From assembly GCA_934675735.1 (NCBI GenBank), contig CAKURR010000002.1, positions 1-64,000 of the forward strand: a stretch of 64,000 nt of DNA, given 5' to 3'. Positions within the stretch are counted from its first letter, which is position 1. Each line of letters opens with the position of its first letter. The notes beneath the pieces are model-generated. The model saw only the letters and a program-made list of their open reading frames with translations. It made no database searches and had not been told where the DNA came from. Made by a program: the position numbers and the translations under genes. This stretch comes from an uncultured Clostridia bacterium. GTDB taxonomy: Bacteria; Bacillota; Clostridia; Christensenellales; Aristaeellaceae. Positions 41,626-53,913 of this stretch are shown in pieces.

Positions 41626-42822
41626 ATGCGTAAATCCATTCGTCCTCTGATTGCCATGACCGCCGCATTGGCGCTGACGGTTACGGCCGGCATGAGCGCG
41701 CTGGCTCAGGCCGATAACAACGACAAGCATTTCAGCGTGATTGAGGCCGCCTCGAACGAGGATTCCCTCACCATTCCGGAGATTGCCAAGAAGTGCGGCA
41801 CCTCAGTCGTGGCGATTGAGACCGAAACCAAGGTCGTCTACAACACCTACGACAATAACTATTACAATCCGTTCGGCGGCATGTTCGGCTATGGCTACGG
41901 TTACGGCTACGGCAACCGCGGCGGCCGCGGCGGCACGCAGGAATACACCCAGACTTCTGCCGGCTCGGGCATCATCATCTCCGAGGACGGCTATGTGCTG
42001 ACCAACAACCACGTCATCTCCGGCGCGGATAAGATTACCGTCTACGTCAACCCGGGCGACGGCAGCGACGAGCAGACTTACGAGGCCACGCTGGTCGGTT
42101 CCTCCGAGAGCAACGACATCGCCGTGCTGAAGATTGATGCGACCGGCCTGAACGCGGCCACCTTCGGCGACAGCGATCAGATTGAGGTCGGCGAGCTGGC
42201 CGTGGCCATCGGCAACCCGATGGGTCAGGTGCACGGCTCCGTGACTGCGGGCATCATCTCCGCCGTCGAGCAGGAGCTGACCATTGACGACGTGACCATC
42301 AACGCCATCCAGACCGACGCGGCCATCAACCCCGGCAACTCCGGCGGCGCGCTGTTCGATTCCTACGGCAACGTCATCGGCATTGTCTACGCCAAGAGCT
42401 CTTCGGTGAGCATCGAGGGCATCGGCTACGCCATTCCGGTCAACAACATTAAGGATCTTGTCGCCCAGATGATTAACGATCCGGATTCCGTCAAGGACCA
42501 GACCAAGGGCAGCCAGATTATGCTGGGCATCACCATCCGCGATATCACCGAGGACATGAGCAAGCAGTATTCCATGCCGGTCGGCGTGTATATCACCGAG
42601 GTTTCCAGCATGAGCGCGGCTGAGCGTGCGGGCCTGCAGAAGGGCGACATTATCACCGAGTTTGCGGGCGAGACCGTGACCTCCGCCGATGACCTGAACG
42701 CCATCAAGGCCAAGCAGACTTCCGGCGACACCGTCTCCGTCAAGATTGACCGCAACGGCAAGGAAATGACGCTGGATCTCGTCATCCCGCAGCCGACCGA
42801 AGTCGATACCGCCAATAACTAA
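41626..42822 (+). CDS. htrA: HtrA/DegP-like exported serine protease with PDZ domain
   Basis: 398 residues from ATG 41626 behind AAAGGAG. Signal sequence at 1-28 (PLIAMTAALALTVTAGMSAL). The trypsin-like domain has the triad His129 (LTNNHVISG), Asp164 (SNDIAVLKID) and Ser239 (NPGNSGGALF). One PDZ domain follows at about 300-390 (GVYITEVSSMSAAERAGLQK). A Gly/Tyr-rich loop (about 86-105) precedes the catalytic core. It degrades misfolded proteins at the cell surface. Confidence 0.93.
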   Translation: MRKSIRPLIAMTAALALTVTAGMSALAQADNNDKHFSVIEAASNEDSLTIPEIAKKCGTSVVAIETETKVVYNTYDNNYYNPFGGMFGYGYGYGYGNRGGRGGTQEYTQTSAGSGIIISEDGYVLTNNHVISGADKITVYVNPGDGSDEQTYEATLVGSSESNDIAVLKIDATGLNAATFGDSDQIEVGELAVAIGNPMGQVHGSVTAGIISAVEQELTIDDVTINAIQTDAAINPGNSGGALFDSYGNVIGIVYAKSSSVSIEGIGYAIPVNNIKDLVAQMINDPDSVKDQTKGSQIMLGITIRDITEDMSKQYSMPVGVYITEVSSMSAAERAGLQKGDIITEFAGETVTSADDLNAIKAKQTSGDTVSVKIDRNGKEMTLDLVIPQPTEVDTANN

Positions 42823-42863
42823 GCCCCTCCATAGGACGTGTTCTCCTTGTAATCCATAAACAG

Positions 42864-42909
42864 CCGCGGCCGCTTTTCCCCCATCGGAAAGGCGGCCGCG
42901 GTTGTTTTT
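42864..42909 (+). terminator. Terminator of htrA
   Basis: CCGCGGCCGC and GCGGCCGCGG pair and are followed by TTGTTTTTG. Confidence 0.85.
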
Positions 42910-42959
42910 GTTCTGCGCTTGTGCTATGATGAAACGGAAACTATCTCACGGAGGCTTTC

Positions 42960-44369
42960 ATGAAACATTTTGCGCTTCTTCTCTGCCTGCTTCTTCTTTT
43001 TCCCGCGGGCGGTTTATGCGAAAAAATCCTCTGGGAGGACGACGCGGGGCAGGTCGTTCTGAGCGACGACGGCAATGTGCAGTTCGTCTCCCCCGGCGAA
43101 GAAACCGACGGGGAAACCCTTGACGAGTCCCTGAACGAGACCATCGACGAAAACGCCTATGTGCCCGCCGAAACGCCCGCGCCGACTGCCGAAACGGCTG
43201 TGGATGCTTTCACCTTCAAAAAGACGGTCAAATACGGCGATTCGGGCGAGCTGGTCGCGCAGATTCAGACCCGCCTGGCCGAGCTGGGCTTTTACAACGC
43301 CAAGGTCTCCGGCGGCTATTATAAGGTGACAAAAGCCGCCGTCAAAGCCTTTCAGAGCCATAACGGCCTGAATGCGGACGGCATCGCAGGCCGCGACACG
43401 CAGGAGATGCTCTTTTCCTCCGCCGCCGTATCCGCCGAGGCCACGCCGCGCCCGTCGCCCACACCCGAACCGACAAAGTATACCCTGATGGTGGACGTCA
43501 CCAACCAAATCACCCGCGCCTATACCTACGATGAAAACGGGCAGTATACCGTGCTCGTTCGCGAAATGATTTGCTCCACGGGCACGAGCAAATATCCCAC
43601 GCCGTGCGGCACGACCATCATGCCCAAAAAGCGCGCCCGCTGGGGCTACTTCCCAACCTGGGGCTCGCACGCGCAGTATCTGACGCGCATCGACTCCGCC
43701 AACGCGTTTCACTCCGTGCTCTATTCCGAGCCGGATGAAACGACCCTCTCCGTCAAATCCTTTGATGCGCTCGGCACGCCCGCGTCGCACGGCTGCGTGC
43801 GTCTGCTCGTCTCCGATGCGAAGTGGATTTACGAGAACTGCAAGGAGGGCACCATCATCACCGTCTATGAGGGCGACTACGACCCCGAATACACCATGAC
43901 GCTCAAGCCCACGCTCAACACGAGCACCCTGCGCGAAAACCCGCTTCCCGGCCCGACCGCCGCGCCCGTTTACAGCCCGGAAAACTGGCCGACGAAATAC
44001 CGCACGCTTTCCAAAGGCAAGACGGGCGAGGATGTGTATATGCTGCAAATGCGGCTGACCGAGCTGGGCTATTACCACGGCTCGGTCACCGGCGGCTATT
44101 ACGGCGGCACGATTCAGGCCGTCAAGGATTTTCAAAAAGACCACGGCCTGACCGTGGACGGCGCGGCGGGCAAGCAGACCCAGGCGCTGCTCTTCTCCGC
44201 CGCCGTCGGCCAAAACGCCGCGCAGACGGAAGAAACGCCCGCGCCCGATACGCCCGAGCCGACCGCCGCGCCGACACTCACGCCTGAACCCACGCCCACC
44301 CCGCAGCCGACCTTCACGCCGACGCCCGATCCGGCGCTCTATGTGCCGATTCAGGATTCGGTGGGGTAA
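42960..44369 (+). CDS. L,D-transpeptidase (YkuD) with two peptidoglycan-binding domains
   Basis: 469 residues. Signal peptide 1-20, acidic linker, first PG_binding_1 domain (about 84-135, GDSGELVAQIQTRLAELGFY), YkuD domain (about 170-310) with His277 and Cys279 in the ASHGCVRL motif, second PG_binding_1 domain (about 350-400, GKTGEDVYMLQMRLTELGYY), and a Pro/Thr-rich tail. It cross-links peptidoglycan through L,D bonds, outside the cell. Both binding domains are well conserved to each other. Confidence 0.93.
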   Translation: MKHFALLLCLLLLFPAGGLCEKILWEDDAGQVVLSDDGNVQFVSPGEETDGETLDESLNETIDENAYVPAETPAPTAETAVDAFTFKKTVKYGDSGELVAQIQTRLAELGFYNAKVSGGYYKVTKAAVKAFQSHNGLNADGIAGRDTQEMLFSSAAVSAEATPRPSPTPEPTKYTLMVDVTNQITRAYTYDENGQYTVLVREMICSTGTSKYPTPCGTTIMPKKRARWGYFPTWGSHAQYLTRIDSANAFHSVLYSEPDETTLSVKSFDALGTPASHGCVRLLVSDAKWIYENCKEGTIITVYEGDYDPEYTMTLKPTLNTSTLRENPLPGPTAAPVYSPENWPTKYRTLSKGKTGEDVYMLQMRLTELGYYHGSVTGGYYGGTIQAVKDFQKDHGLTVDGAAGKQTQALLFSAAVGQNAAQTEETPAPDTPEPTAAPTLTPEPTPTPQPTFTPTPDPALYVPIQDSVG

Positions 44370-44536
44370 ATGAGCACAACAACTTCTGTATAAAAAGCGA
44401 ATGCGCATTCATGAAGCGGATGCGTTTTTCACAGAAAACGGACGCGCAATGCACGCCCCTACATTGGATTCCCGTATTTTTCGATTTTATACATATTTCC
44501 GACTTTGTTCTTTTTATCGTCTCAAATAAACAAATA

Positions 44537-44591
44537 GGGGCGCTGCTCCAAACCTCGTCCTTCCCCTCGTGCATTGCTTTGCAATGCACGA
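44537..44591 (+). repeat. Hairpin element, copy 5 (downstream of the L,D-transpeptidase, partial)
   Basis: Hairpin 1 is GGGGC-GCT-GCTCC (44537-44549), then AAACCTC and TCCTTCCCC, then a perfect hairpin TCGTGCATTGC-TTT-GCAATGCACGA (44567-44591). Hairpin 2 is missing. The last hairpin is shared with the convergent copy 6. Confidence 0.65.
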
Positions 44592-44644
44592 TAGCGGAAG
44601 GTCAAGGGAACTCAGTTCCCTTGCGGGGTTTGGGGCAGCGCCCC
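44567..44644 (-). repeat. Hairpin element, copy 6 (downstream of tsaD)
   Basis: Read on the minus strand: hairpin 1 GGGGC-GCT-GCCCC (44644-44632), AAACCCCG, hairpin 2 CAAGGGAAC-TGA-GTTCCCTTG (44623-44603), CCTTCC, and the perfect third hairpin (44591-44567) shared with copy 5. It begins about 24 nt after the tsaD stop codon. No T tract follows, so it is not a simple terminator. Confidence 0.75.
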
Positions 44645-44667
44645 AACGTTCTCTCCGTCTTTTTCCT

Positions 44668-45726
44668 TTACACCAGCCTCAGCGACGGGCAGGCGTTCAA
44701 ATCCAAGCCCGCGATTTCGCCGCGCATCAGCCGATAAAACGCCGCGCTGCCAATCATCGCCGCGTTGTCCGTGCAGAGAATCGGCGGCGGCATCACCAAA
44801 CGAATGCCCGCCTTTTGGCATTTGTCGTTCATCGTGTTGCGCAGACCGCTGTTGCTCGCCACACCGCCCGCCAAAGCGACGGTTTTCGCGCCCGTCTCCA
44901 CCGCGGCCAGCATCGCCTTGTCGCTCAAAAGCTCCACCGCCGCATGCTGAAAGCTCGCGGCAATATCTGCTGCGGGCACATCCTGCCCATTCTGGCGCAG
45001 CTTGTGCACCGTGTTGATGAGCGCCGTTTTCAGGCCCGAAAAGCTGTAATCATAGCGCCCCGGGGTCTGCACGTGCGGCAGCTTCAGCGCGTGCGGGTTG
45101 CCCTCGCGGCTCAGTTTGTCCAGCAGCGGCCCGCCCGGGTACGGCAGACCCAGCACGCGCGCCGCCTTGTCAAAGGCCTCGCCCGCCGCGTCGTCCATCG
45201 TCTGCCCCAGCAGGGTATACACGCCGTAATCCTCCACGCGGACGATGTGGCTGTGCCCGCCCGAAGCCACCAGACACACAAACGGCGGCACCAAATCGGG
45301 ATGCGCCACATAGTTCGCGCTGACATGTCCCTCGATGTGGTTCACCGGAATCAGCGGCTTGCCCGCCGCATACGCCAGCGCCTTGGCCGCCGAAACGCCG
45401 ATGAGCAGCGCGCCCACCAGCCCCGGGCCGTAGGTCACGGCCACCGCATCCACGTCGTCAAGCGTCATGCCCGCCTTTTTGAGCGCCTCGTCCACCACGG
45501 GGTCAACGCTCTCCACATGCGCGCGCGACGCGATTTCCGGCACAACGCCGCCATACATCGCGTGCAGCGGAATCTGCGAAGAAATCACGGAGGAAATCAC
45601 CTGCCGCCCGTCGCGCACAATCGCGGCGGCCGTTTCGTCGCAGCTGGATTCAATCGCCAAAATCGTCGTGTGGCCGTCCGCCATCAGGCGTTCGGTCTGC
45701 GCTTTGGCACTCTGTTCATAGTTCAT
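44668..45726 (-). CDS. tsaD: tRNA threonylcarbamoyladenosine transferase TsaD
   Basis: 352 residues. ILAIESSCDETAAAIV opens the ASKHA fold. NHIEGHVSAN carries the metal-binding histidines, and VALAGGVASNSGLRN lies near the end. TsaD places the threonylcarbamoyl group on A37 of ANN-decoding tRNAs with TsaB and TsaE, which are not in this window. The ATG overlaps the stop of the upstream membrane protein gene by 4 nt. About 15 extra N-terminal residues precede the usual start, so an internal start at ATG MADGH is possible. Confidence 0.93.
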   Translation of the reverse strand: MNYEQSAKAQTERLMADGHTTILAIESSCDETAAAIVRDGRQVISSVISSQIPLHAMYGGVVPEIASRAHVESVDPVVDEALKKAGMTLDDVDAVAVTYGPGLVGALLIGVSAAKALAYAAGKPLIPVNHIEGHVSANYVAHPDLVPPFVCLVASGGHSHIVRVEDYGVYTLLGQTMDDAAGEAFDKAARVLGLPYPGGPLLDKLSREGNPHALKLPHVQTPGRYDYSFSGLKTALINTVHKLRQNGQDVPAADIAASFQHAAVELLSDKAMLAAVETGAKTVALAGGVASNSGLRNTMNDKCQKAGIRLVMPPPILCTDNAAMIGSAAFYRLMRGEIAGLDLNACPSLRLV

Positions 45727-46478
45727 GGTTTTTCCTCCGTCTGTGTCAGCTGCCGCTTCACCATGCCGGAAACGACGGCATACGCCGCCGCCAGCAGCAC
45801 GAGCGACAGCACCAGCGCCCGCGCAAACTGCCCGAGCACGTCGGCCAGTGCCGCTTCAAACAGGTTCTGCGGCATCATCCGAATCAAGATATCCGTCGCG
45901 GGGTTGAGCAGCCAGTCGTCGTTGGTAAAAATCAGCCTGTGCAGGCCGACAAACATCGCTTCAAACCCGCTTGACTGCATCATCGCGCCGAACACGCCTG
46001 CGCCCAGCGCTAACGCGCACGCGCCGCAGACCGCGCCGATGAGCACGGGCCGATGGCGCTTTTTCAACCCCGCGCCGACCCACGCCGTCGCCACGGCCAG
46101 CCCCGCCGCCAGCGAAATGCAGGCCGTGCGCACCGTTTTGCACAGCGCCATCAGCCGCCGCACGTCGTTCATGTGGCTGAGCTCCTTTTCGTTCAGTTCT
46201 TCCACAGCCAGCGGCGTATCTTCGCCGCCCAGCTCCATATACAGCGCGATGATTTGGGCCGCGTCGTTTTGGCGCGCCGCATCCATGCCGATATACGCCG
46301 TCACGGCGTCGTCGTCGCTCATGTCATACGCCTGAGCGACCGCCGCGCGGGATTTTGCGCCGTAAAGTTCGGGGGATATCGCCTCGTGATAGACTGCGCC
46401 GCAGAGCGAACCGACGGCGGCAAGGATAACGGTGAAGGCGGCCAGCAGGCCGACGATCCATGTTTGTTTTTTCATCAT
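45723..46478 (-). CDS. DUF1461-family integral membrane protein
   Basis: 251 residues with about five membrane helices: one at the N-terminus, an extracytoplasmic part with acidic residues, and four later helices. The hallmark segment is LIFTNDDWLLNPATDILIRM followed by MPQNLFE. The function of the family is unknown. It is translationally coupled to tsaD. The start (ATG 46478 or 46475) has no good ribosome site and follows a terminator by a few bases. Confidence 0.85.
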   Translation of the reverse strand: MMKKQTWIVGLLAAFTVILAAVGSLCGAVYHEAISPELYGAKSRAAVAQAYDMSDDDAVTAYIGMDAARQNDAAQIIALYMELGGEDTPLAVEELNEKELSHMNDVRRLMALCKTVRTACISLAAGLAVATAWVGAGLKKRHRPVLIGAVCGACALALGAGVFGAMMQSSGFEAMFVGLHRLIFTNDDWLLNPATDILIRMMPQNLFEAALADVLGQFARALVLSLVLLAAAYAVVSGMVKRQLTQTEEKP

Positions 46479-46485
46479 TCAAAAC

Positions 46486-46512
46486 CAAAAGGGCGGGCGA
46501 ATCCGCCCGCCC
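46486..46512 (-). terminator. Terminator of prfB
   Basis: On the minus strand GGGCGGGCG-GATT-CGCCCGCCC is followed by TTTTGGTTTT. It sits directly between prfB and the DUF1461 gene. Confidence 0.8.
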
Positions 46513-46517
46513 CTGAA

Positions 46518-47619
46518 TCACTGCATTTGCAGATACGCGGTGATAAAGCCGTCCAGCTCGCCGTCCATCACGGCATCGACGTTGCTCGTCTCATAGCCGG
46601 TGCGATGGTCTTTGACCAGCGAATACGGGTGGAAAACGTAGGAGCGAATCTGGCTGCCCCATTCGATTTTCTTCATCTCGCCCTTGATATCGGCCATCTT
46701 TTCCTCGCGCTCGCGCTCGCGCAGTTCGACGAGCTTGGCGCGCAGCATGCGCATACAGTTCTCGCGGTTATGCACCTGGTCGCGGCTCGTCTGGGAGGAG
46801 ACGACGATGCCCGTCGGGAAGTGCGTCATGCGCACGGCGGAGCTGGTCTTGTTGACGTTCTGTCCGCCCGCGCCGCTGGCATGGTAGGTATCCACGCGGA
46901 CATCCTTCATATCGATTTCGATTTCGTTGTCGTCGTCGTCGATAATCGGCGAAACATCCAGCGAAGAGAAGCTCGTCTGGCGGCGCGCGTTGGAGTCGAA
47001 CGGGCTGATGCGCACCAGACGGTGCACGCCCTTTTCGCTGCGCAGGAAGCCGTAGGCGTTTTCACCGTCCACCTCAAAGGTCACGGATTTGAGGCCCGCC
47101 TCGTCGCCGTCGAGCATATCGATGAGCTTAACGGTGAAGCCGTGGCGCTCGCAGTAACGGGTGTACATGCGGTAGAGCATGAGCGTCCAATCCTGCGCTT
47201 CCGTTCCGCCCGCGCCCGCGTGCAGCGAGAGATAGCAGTTATTGCTGTCGTAGTCGCCGCGCAGCAGGCTTTCCAGCCGAAGCTCTTCCAAATCGCTTTG
47301 CAGCTTTTTGATTTCCTCGCCCGCCTCGGCCAGCAGGTCGGTATCCTGCATTTCCTCGGCGAGTTCCATGGTGGTATCCACATCGTCGGCGCGCTGGCAG
47401 AGCTTTTCATAGTGCTCCACTTTATTTTCGGTGATGCGCACCTTCCGGCTGACCTCGGTCGAGCGCTTGAGGTCGTTCCAGAAATCCGGCTCGTTCATCG
47501 TCTCGTGCAGCTCGAGCAGCTGCTCCTTCAAGCCGGCGACGTTAAAGTGACTCACCTGCCTCAACAATGCTTTCGCGGATTTGTGCCATCTGCTGGCGAT
47601 AGAGATCCAGTTCGATCAC
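46518..47619 (-). CDS. prfB: Peptide chain release factor 2, with programmed +1 frameshift at a UAA codon
   Basis: The gene is in two frames. Frame one starts at GTG 47619 and encodes IELDLYRQQMAQIRESIVEA and a few more residues, ending CTT TAA at 47547-47542. A +1 slip on CTT continues as NVAGLKEQLLELHETM in the long frame. Release factor 2 features follow: SPF tripeptide (RISPFDSNARRQ) and GGQ (HASGAGGQNVNKTSS). An internal AGGTGA just before the slip site acts as the usual stimulator. The frameshift stop is UAA, not the near-universal UGA. Without the slip only a 25-residue peptide is made. Confidence 0.93.
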
Positions 47620-47650
47620 GTTGATTCACATCCTTTTATTCTGGTCATTC

Positions 47651-47682
47651 ACCCTTCCGCCGTCCGCAGACGGCGGAAGGGT
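47651..47682. repeat. Palindromic repeat, type B copy 1 (between secA and prfB)
   Basis: ACCCTTCCGCCGTC-CGCA-GACGGCGGAAGGGT is a perfect 14-bp stem. A close copy lies at 53914-53945 and a half copy in the MATE gene at about 39151. There is no T tract on the minus side, so it is not a standard terminator for secA. Confidence 0.75.
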
Positions 47683-47704
47683 TTATTTCGCGAAAAACAA
47701 GGTT

Positions 47705-50470
<2,766 letters not shown>

Positions 50471-50545
50471 TGTTATCCTCCAATTACGCGGCCGGGATTT
50501 GGCCTTTCGCCGAACGAAAAACTCCACATTGCCGCTCATTGTATT

Positions 50546-50574
50546 ATTGTAGCATCTTTGCGGGGGTTTATCAA
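50546..50574 (-). promoter_or_regulatory. Promoter of secA
   Basis: On the minus strand TTGATA (50574-50569), 17 nt, TACAAT (50551-50546). Confidence 0.65.
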
Positions 50575-50827
50575 CCTTTTCATGCCGAAAATGGGGGAAG
50601 TCAACGCGTGAAAAAACGCCTGCTTCCCTTTCTCCCGCCTTTTCGCGTCCAAAAGTTTACCATTTTCCCCCTCCCGCGTCAACGGCGCGCGCGTGTTCTT
50701 GCCTGTTTTTTATCACGCCCGGCGCCCAAAATGGTCGGGCCGAATCGGTAACCGTTATGCTTTTGCGCGGTGGTCTGACAACCTATTCACATTGAACAAA
50801 TCTTCTTCGGTCCTTTTGCCAGAAATC

Positions 50828-50857
50828 TTGACTCTTTTTGGGGTACGGTGCTATACT
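50828..50857 (+). promoter_or_regulatory. Promoter of the hexuronate operon
   Basis: TTGACT (50828-50833), 18 nt, TATACT (50852-50857). The leader is about 70 nt. No regulator gene lies next to the operon. The stretch 50575-50827 shows no gene. Confidence 0.7.
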
Positions 50858-50936
50858 GTATCTAGCTAAATGAGGGCTTTCGCAGACCCTCTGGCAATTT
50901 TGCACGACTATCTTAAATCTTGGGAGGTTACAATTC

Positions 50937-52430
50937 ATGGTTCAGCTCAATGCTTCCACACTCTCTTCCGTCAAGATGGCGCGCGGCGTCGCGCCGAAAA
51001 CGGAGCGCGTGATCCAGTTCGGCGAGGGCGGCTTTCTTCGCGCCTTCTGCGATTGGATGATCGATATGGCCAACGAAAAGGCCGGCATGGACGCCGGCGT
51101 GGTGATTGTGCAGCCCATCGAGCGCGGCATGGTCTCCATGCTCAACGAGCAGGATGGCCTGTACACCCTGATTCTCCGCGGCCAGGTGGACGGCAAGCCC
51201 AGCAAGGACGAGCGCATCATCCAGAGCGTGAAGCGCGGCCTGTCTCCGTATGAGGATTTTGAGGGCTATCTGGCCCTGGCGCACAATCCGGATATGCGCA
51301 TCATCATCTCCAACACCACCGAGGCCGGCATCGTCTACACCGGCAAGGATAATTTCGACGACAAGCCGCAGGCTTCCTACCCCGGCAAGCTGACCCGCCT
51401 GCTCTACGAGCGCTTCACCGCCTTCGGCGGCAAGAAGGGCACGGGCTTCATCCTTCTGCCCTGCGAGCTGATCGATTACAACGGCCGCAATCTGGAAGAG
51501 TGCTGCATGAAGACCGCCGAGCAGTGGGGTCTCTCCGACGCCTTCAAGACCTGGCTCAAGGAGGAGAACGTGTTCTGCTCCACGCTGGTGGACCGCATCG
51601 TCACCGGCTATCCGCGCGGCGAGGCCGAGGCGCTCTACGAAGAGTTCGGCTACCGCGACAACATGCTCGACACCGCCGAGCCGTTCGGCCTGTGGGTCAT
51701 CGAAGGCCCGGCCTGGATTGAGGACGAGCTTCCCTTCAAGAAGGCGGGCTGCAACGTCGTGTTCACGCAGGACGTCTCCCCGTACAAGCTGCGCAAGGTG
51801 CGCATGCTCAACGGCGCGCACACCTCCATGGTGCTCGGCGCGTATCTGGCGGGCCACGAAATCGTCGGCGACTGCATGGCGGATGACACCATGCGCTCCT
51901 ACATGTCTCAGGCGCTCTTCAACGAGATTATGCCGACTCTCGACCTGCCGAAGGACGACCTCGAGGCGTTCGCTTCCGCGATCTTCGAGCGCTTCTCCAA
52001 CCCGTTCAACCGTCACCTGCTACTCTCCATCGCGCTCAACAGCCAGAGCAAGTTCCGCGCGCGCGTACTGCCGACCATCAAGGAGTATGTCAAACGCAAG
52101 AACGAGCTGCCGAAGATTCTGACCTTCTCCATGGCGGCGTTCATCGCCTTCTACTGCGGCAAGAAGAAGGAGGACGGCTCGTTTGTGGGCGTCCGCGCCG
52201 CGGGCAACGAATATCCCATCGCCGACGACCAGTTTGTGCTCGACTTCTTCGCGGGCATGACGGGCAAGCCGGCCGCGGAAATCGCACACGCCGTGCTGAC
52301 CAACGTCGATTTCTGGGGCAGCGACCTGACCGCCGAGCTTCCGGGCTTTGAGGCTTCCGTCGCCGCTTCTCTGGACGCCATTTTCACCAAGGGCGCCGCG
52401 AAGGCGATTGAAGAGGTTGTGGCAAAGTAA
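50937..52430 (+). CDS. uxaB: Tagaturonate reductase (altronate oxidoreductase) UxaB
   Basis: 497 residues of the long-chain mannitol dehydrogenase family. The NAD-binding part opens VIQFGEGGFLRAFCDWMIDM. The catalytic region has the Lys/Asn/His arrangement in YKLRKVRMLNGAHTSMVLGA. It reduces tagaturonate to altronate, or fructuronate to mannonate; UxaB is preferred because altronate dehydratase follows. The stop overlaps the uxaA start (TAATG). First gene of the operon. Confidence 0.92.
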   Translation: MVQLNASTLSSVKMARGVAPKTERVIQFGEGGFLRAFCDWMIDMANEKAGMDAGVVIVQPIERGMVSMLNEQDGLYTLILRGQVDGKPSKDERIIQSVKRGLSPYEDFEGYLALAHNPDMRIIISNTTEAGIVYTGKDNFDDKPQASYPGKLTRLLYERFTAFGGKKGTGFILLPCELIDYNGRNLEECCMKTAEQWGLSDAFKTWLKEENVFCSTLVDRIVTGYPRGEAEALYEEFGYRDNMLDTAEPFGLWVIEGPAWIEDELPFKKAGCNVVFTQDVSPYKLRKVRMLNGAHTSMVLGAYLAGHEIVGDCMADDTMRSYMSQALFNEIMPTLDLPKDDLEAFASAIFERFSNPFNRHLLLSIALNSQSKFRARVLPTIKEYVKRKNELPKILTFSMAAFIAFYCGKKKEDGSFVGVRAAGNEYPIADDQFVLDFFAGMTGKPAAEIAHAVLTNVDFWGSDLTAELPGFEASVAASLDAIFTKGAAKAIEEVVAK

Positions 52431-53899
52431 TGAGCAGATTGATCCGCATCAATCCGCGCGACAACGTCGCCGTCGCGCTCGAACCGCTGAAAGGCGGCGA
52501 GAGCGCGCTCGGCGTGACGCTGCGCGAGGATATCCCCGCCGGCCACAAGTTCGCGCTTCTTGATATCGCCGAAAACGAGAACGTCGTCAAATACGGCTTC
52601 CCCATCGGCCACGCGACGCAGCCCATTCCGGCGGGCAGCTGGGTTCACACCCACAATGTCAAGACCAATCTTTCCGGCCTGCTGGAATACAGCTACCATC
52701 CGCACCCGTGCGCCATGCCCGTTGACCGCAAGGCCACGTTCGAGGGCTATGTGCGCGAGGACGGCCGCGTGGGCATCCGCAACGAGGTCTGGATTGTGAA
52801 CACCGTCGGCTGCGTCAACGGCACGGCCAAGACGCTCGAGCGCATGGCACAGGAGGCTTACGGCGACCGCGTGGACGGCATTCACTGCTTTGTCCATCCC
52901 TACGGATGCAGCCAGCTGGGCGAGGACCACAAGAACACCCAGAAGCTGCTCGCCTCGATGGTGCGCCATCCGAACGCGGGCGCGGTGCTCGTGCTGAGCC
53001 TCGGCTGCGAAAACAACAACGTCAACGAATTTAAGAAGGTGCTCGGCGATTACAACCCCGAGCGCGTCAAATTCCTGATTACGCAGGATGTGGAGGACGA
53101 AGTCGAAGCGGGCATGCAGCTGCTTGACGAGCTGACCGCCTACGCCGCCACGTTCAAGCGGCAGACGGTGGATGCCTCCGAGCTGGTCATCGGCCTCAAG
53201 TGCGGCGGCAGCGACGGCCTTTCCGGCATCACCGCCAACCCGCTTTTGGGCAGCGCTTCCGATTTGCTCGCGCGCCACGGCGGCACGACGCTGCTGACCG
53301 AGGTGCCGGAGATGTTCGGCGCGGAAACCATTCTGATGGATCGCTGCAAAGACGAGGCGACCTTCCGCAAGGCGGTCGATCTCATCAACAATTTCAAGGA
53401 ATACTTCATCCGCCACGGGCAGGAGGTCTATGAAAACCCCTCTCCGGGCAACAAGGCGGGCGGCATCACCACGCTGGAAGATAAATCCCTCGGCTGCACC
53501 CAGAAGGGCGGCACGGCCGAAGTGCGCGATGTGCTCAGCTACTGCGAACCCGTGACCGAAAAGGGCCTGAACCTGGTGCAGGGCCCGGGCAACGACCTGT
53601 GCGCCATCACGGCGCTGATGGCCTCCGGCGCGCAGATGGTGCTCTTCACCACGGGCCGCGGAACGCCGGTCGGCGCGCCGATTCCGACGGTGAAAGTTTC
53701 CACCAACACCCCGCTCTCCGAAAAGAAGCACAACTGGATCGACTTCAACGCGGGCATTCTGGCCCAAGGCGCGGACATGCAGGAGACGACCGAGGTCTTT
53801 TTCAAAAAGCTGCTGGCCATCGCCTCCGGCGAACAGACGCAGAGCGAGAAGCACGACTACCGCGAAATTGCGATTTTTAAGGACGGCGTAACGCTGTAA
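52430..53899 (+). CDS. uxaA: Altronate dehydratase UxaA
   Basis: 489 residues. The N-terminal SAF domain (about 1-95, IPAGHKFALLDIAENENVVK) is fused to the large catalytic domain. The latter has GCSQLGEDHKNTQKLLASM, LKCGGSDGLSGITANPLLGS and a C-terminal FTTGRGTPVGAPIPTVKVST. It dehydrates altronate to 2-keto-3-deoxygluconate and needs iron or manganese in known relatives. Translation is coupled to uxaB. Confidence 0.95.
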   Translation: MSRLIRINPRDNVAVALEPLKGGESALGVTLREDIPAGHKFALLDIAENENVVKYGFPIGHATQPIPAGSWVHTHNVKTNLSGLLEYSYHPHPCAMPVDRKATFEGYVREDGRVGIRNEVWIVNTVGCVNGTAKTLERMAQEAYGDRVDGIHCFVHPYGCSQLGEDHKNTQKLLASMVRHPNAGAVLVLSLGCENNNVNEFKKVLGDYNPERVKFLITQDVEDEVEAGMQLLDELTAYAATFKRQTVDASELVIGLKCGGSDGLSGITANPLLGSASDLLARHGGTTLLTEVPEMFGAETILMDRCKDEATFRKAVDLINNFKEYFIRHGQEVYENPSPGNKAGGITTLEDKSLGCTQKGGTAEVRDVLSYCEPVTEKGLNLVQGPGNDLCAITALMASGAQMVLFTTGRGTPVGAPIPTVKVSTNTPLSEKKHNWIDFNAGILAQGADMQETTEVFFKKLLAIASGEQTQSEKHDYREIAIFKDGVTL

Positions 53900-53913
53900 G
53901 TTTGGGAGTTTTT

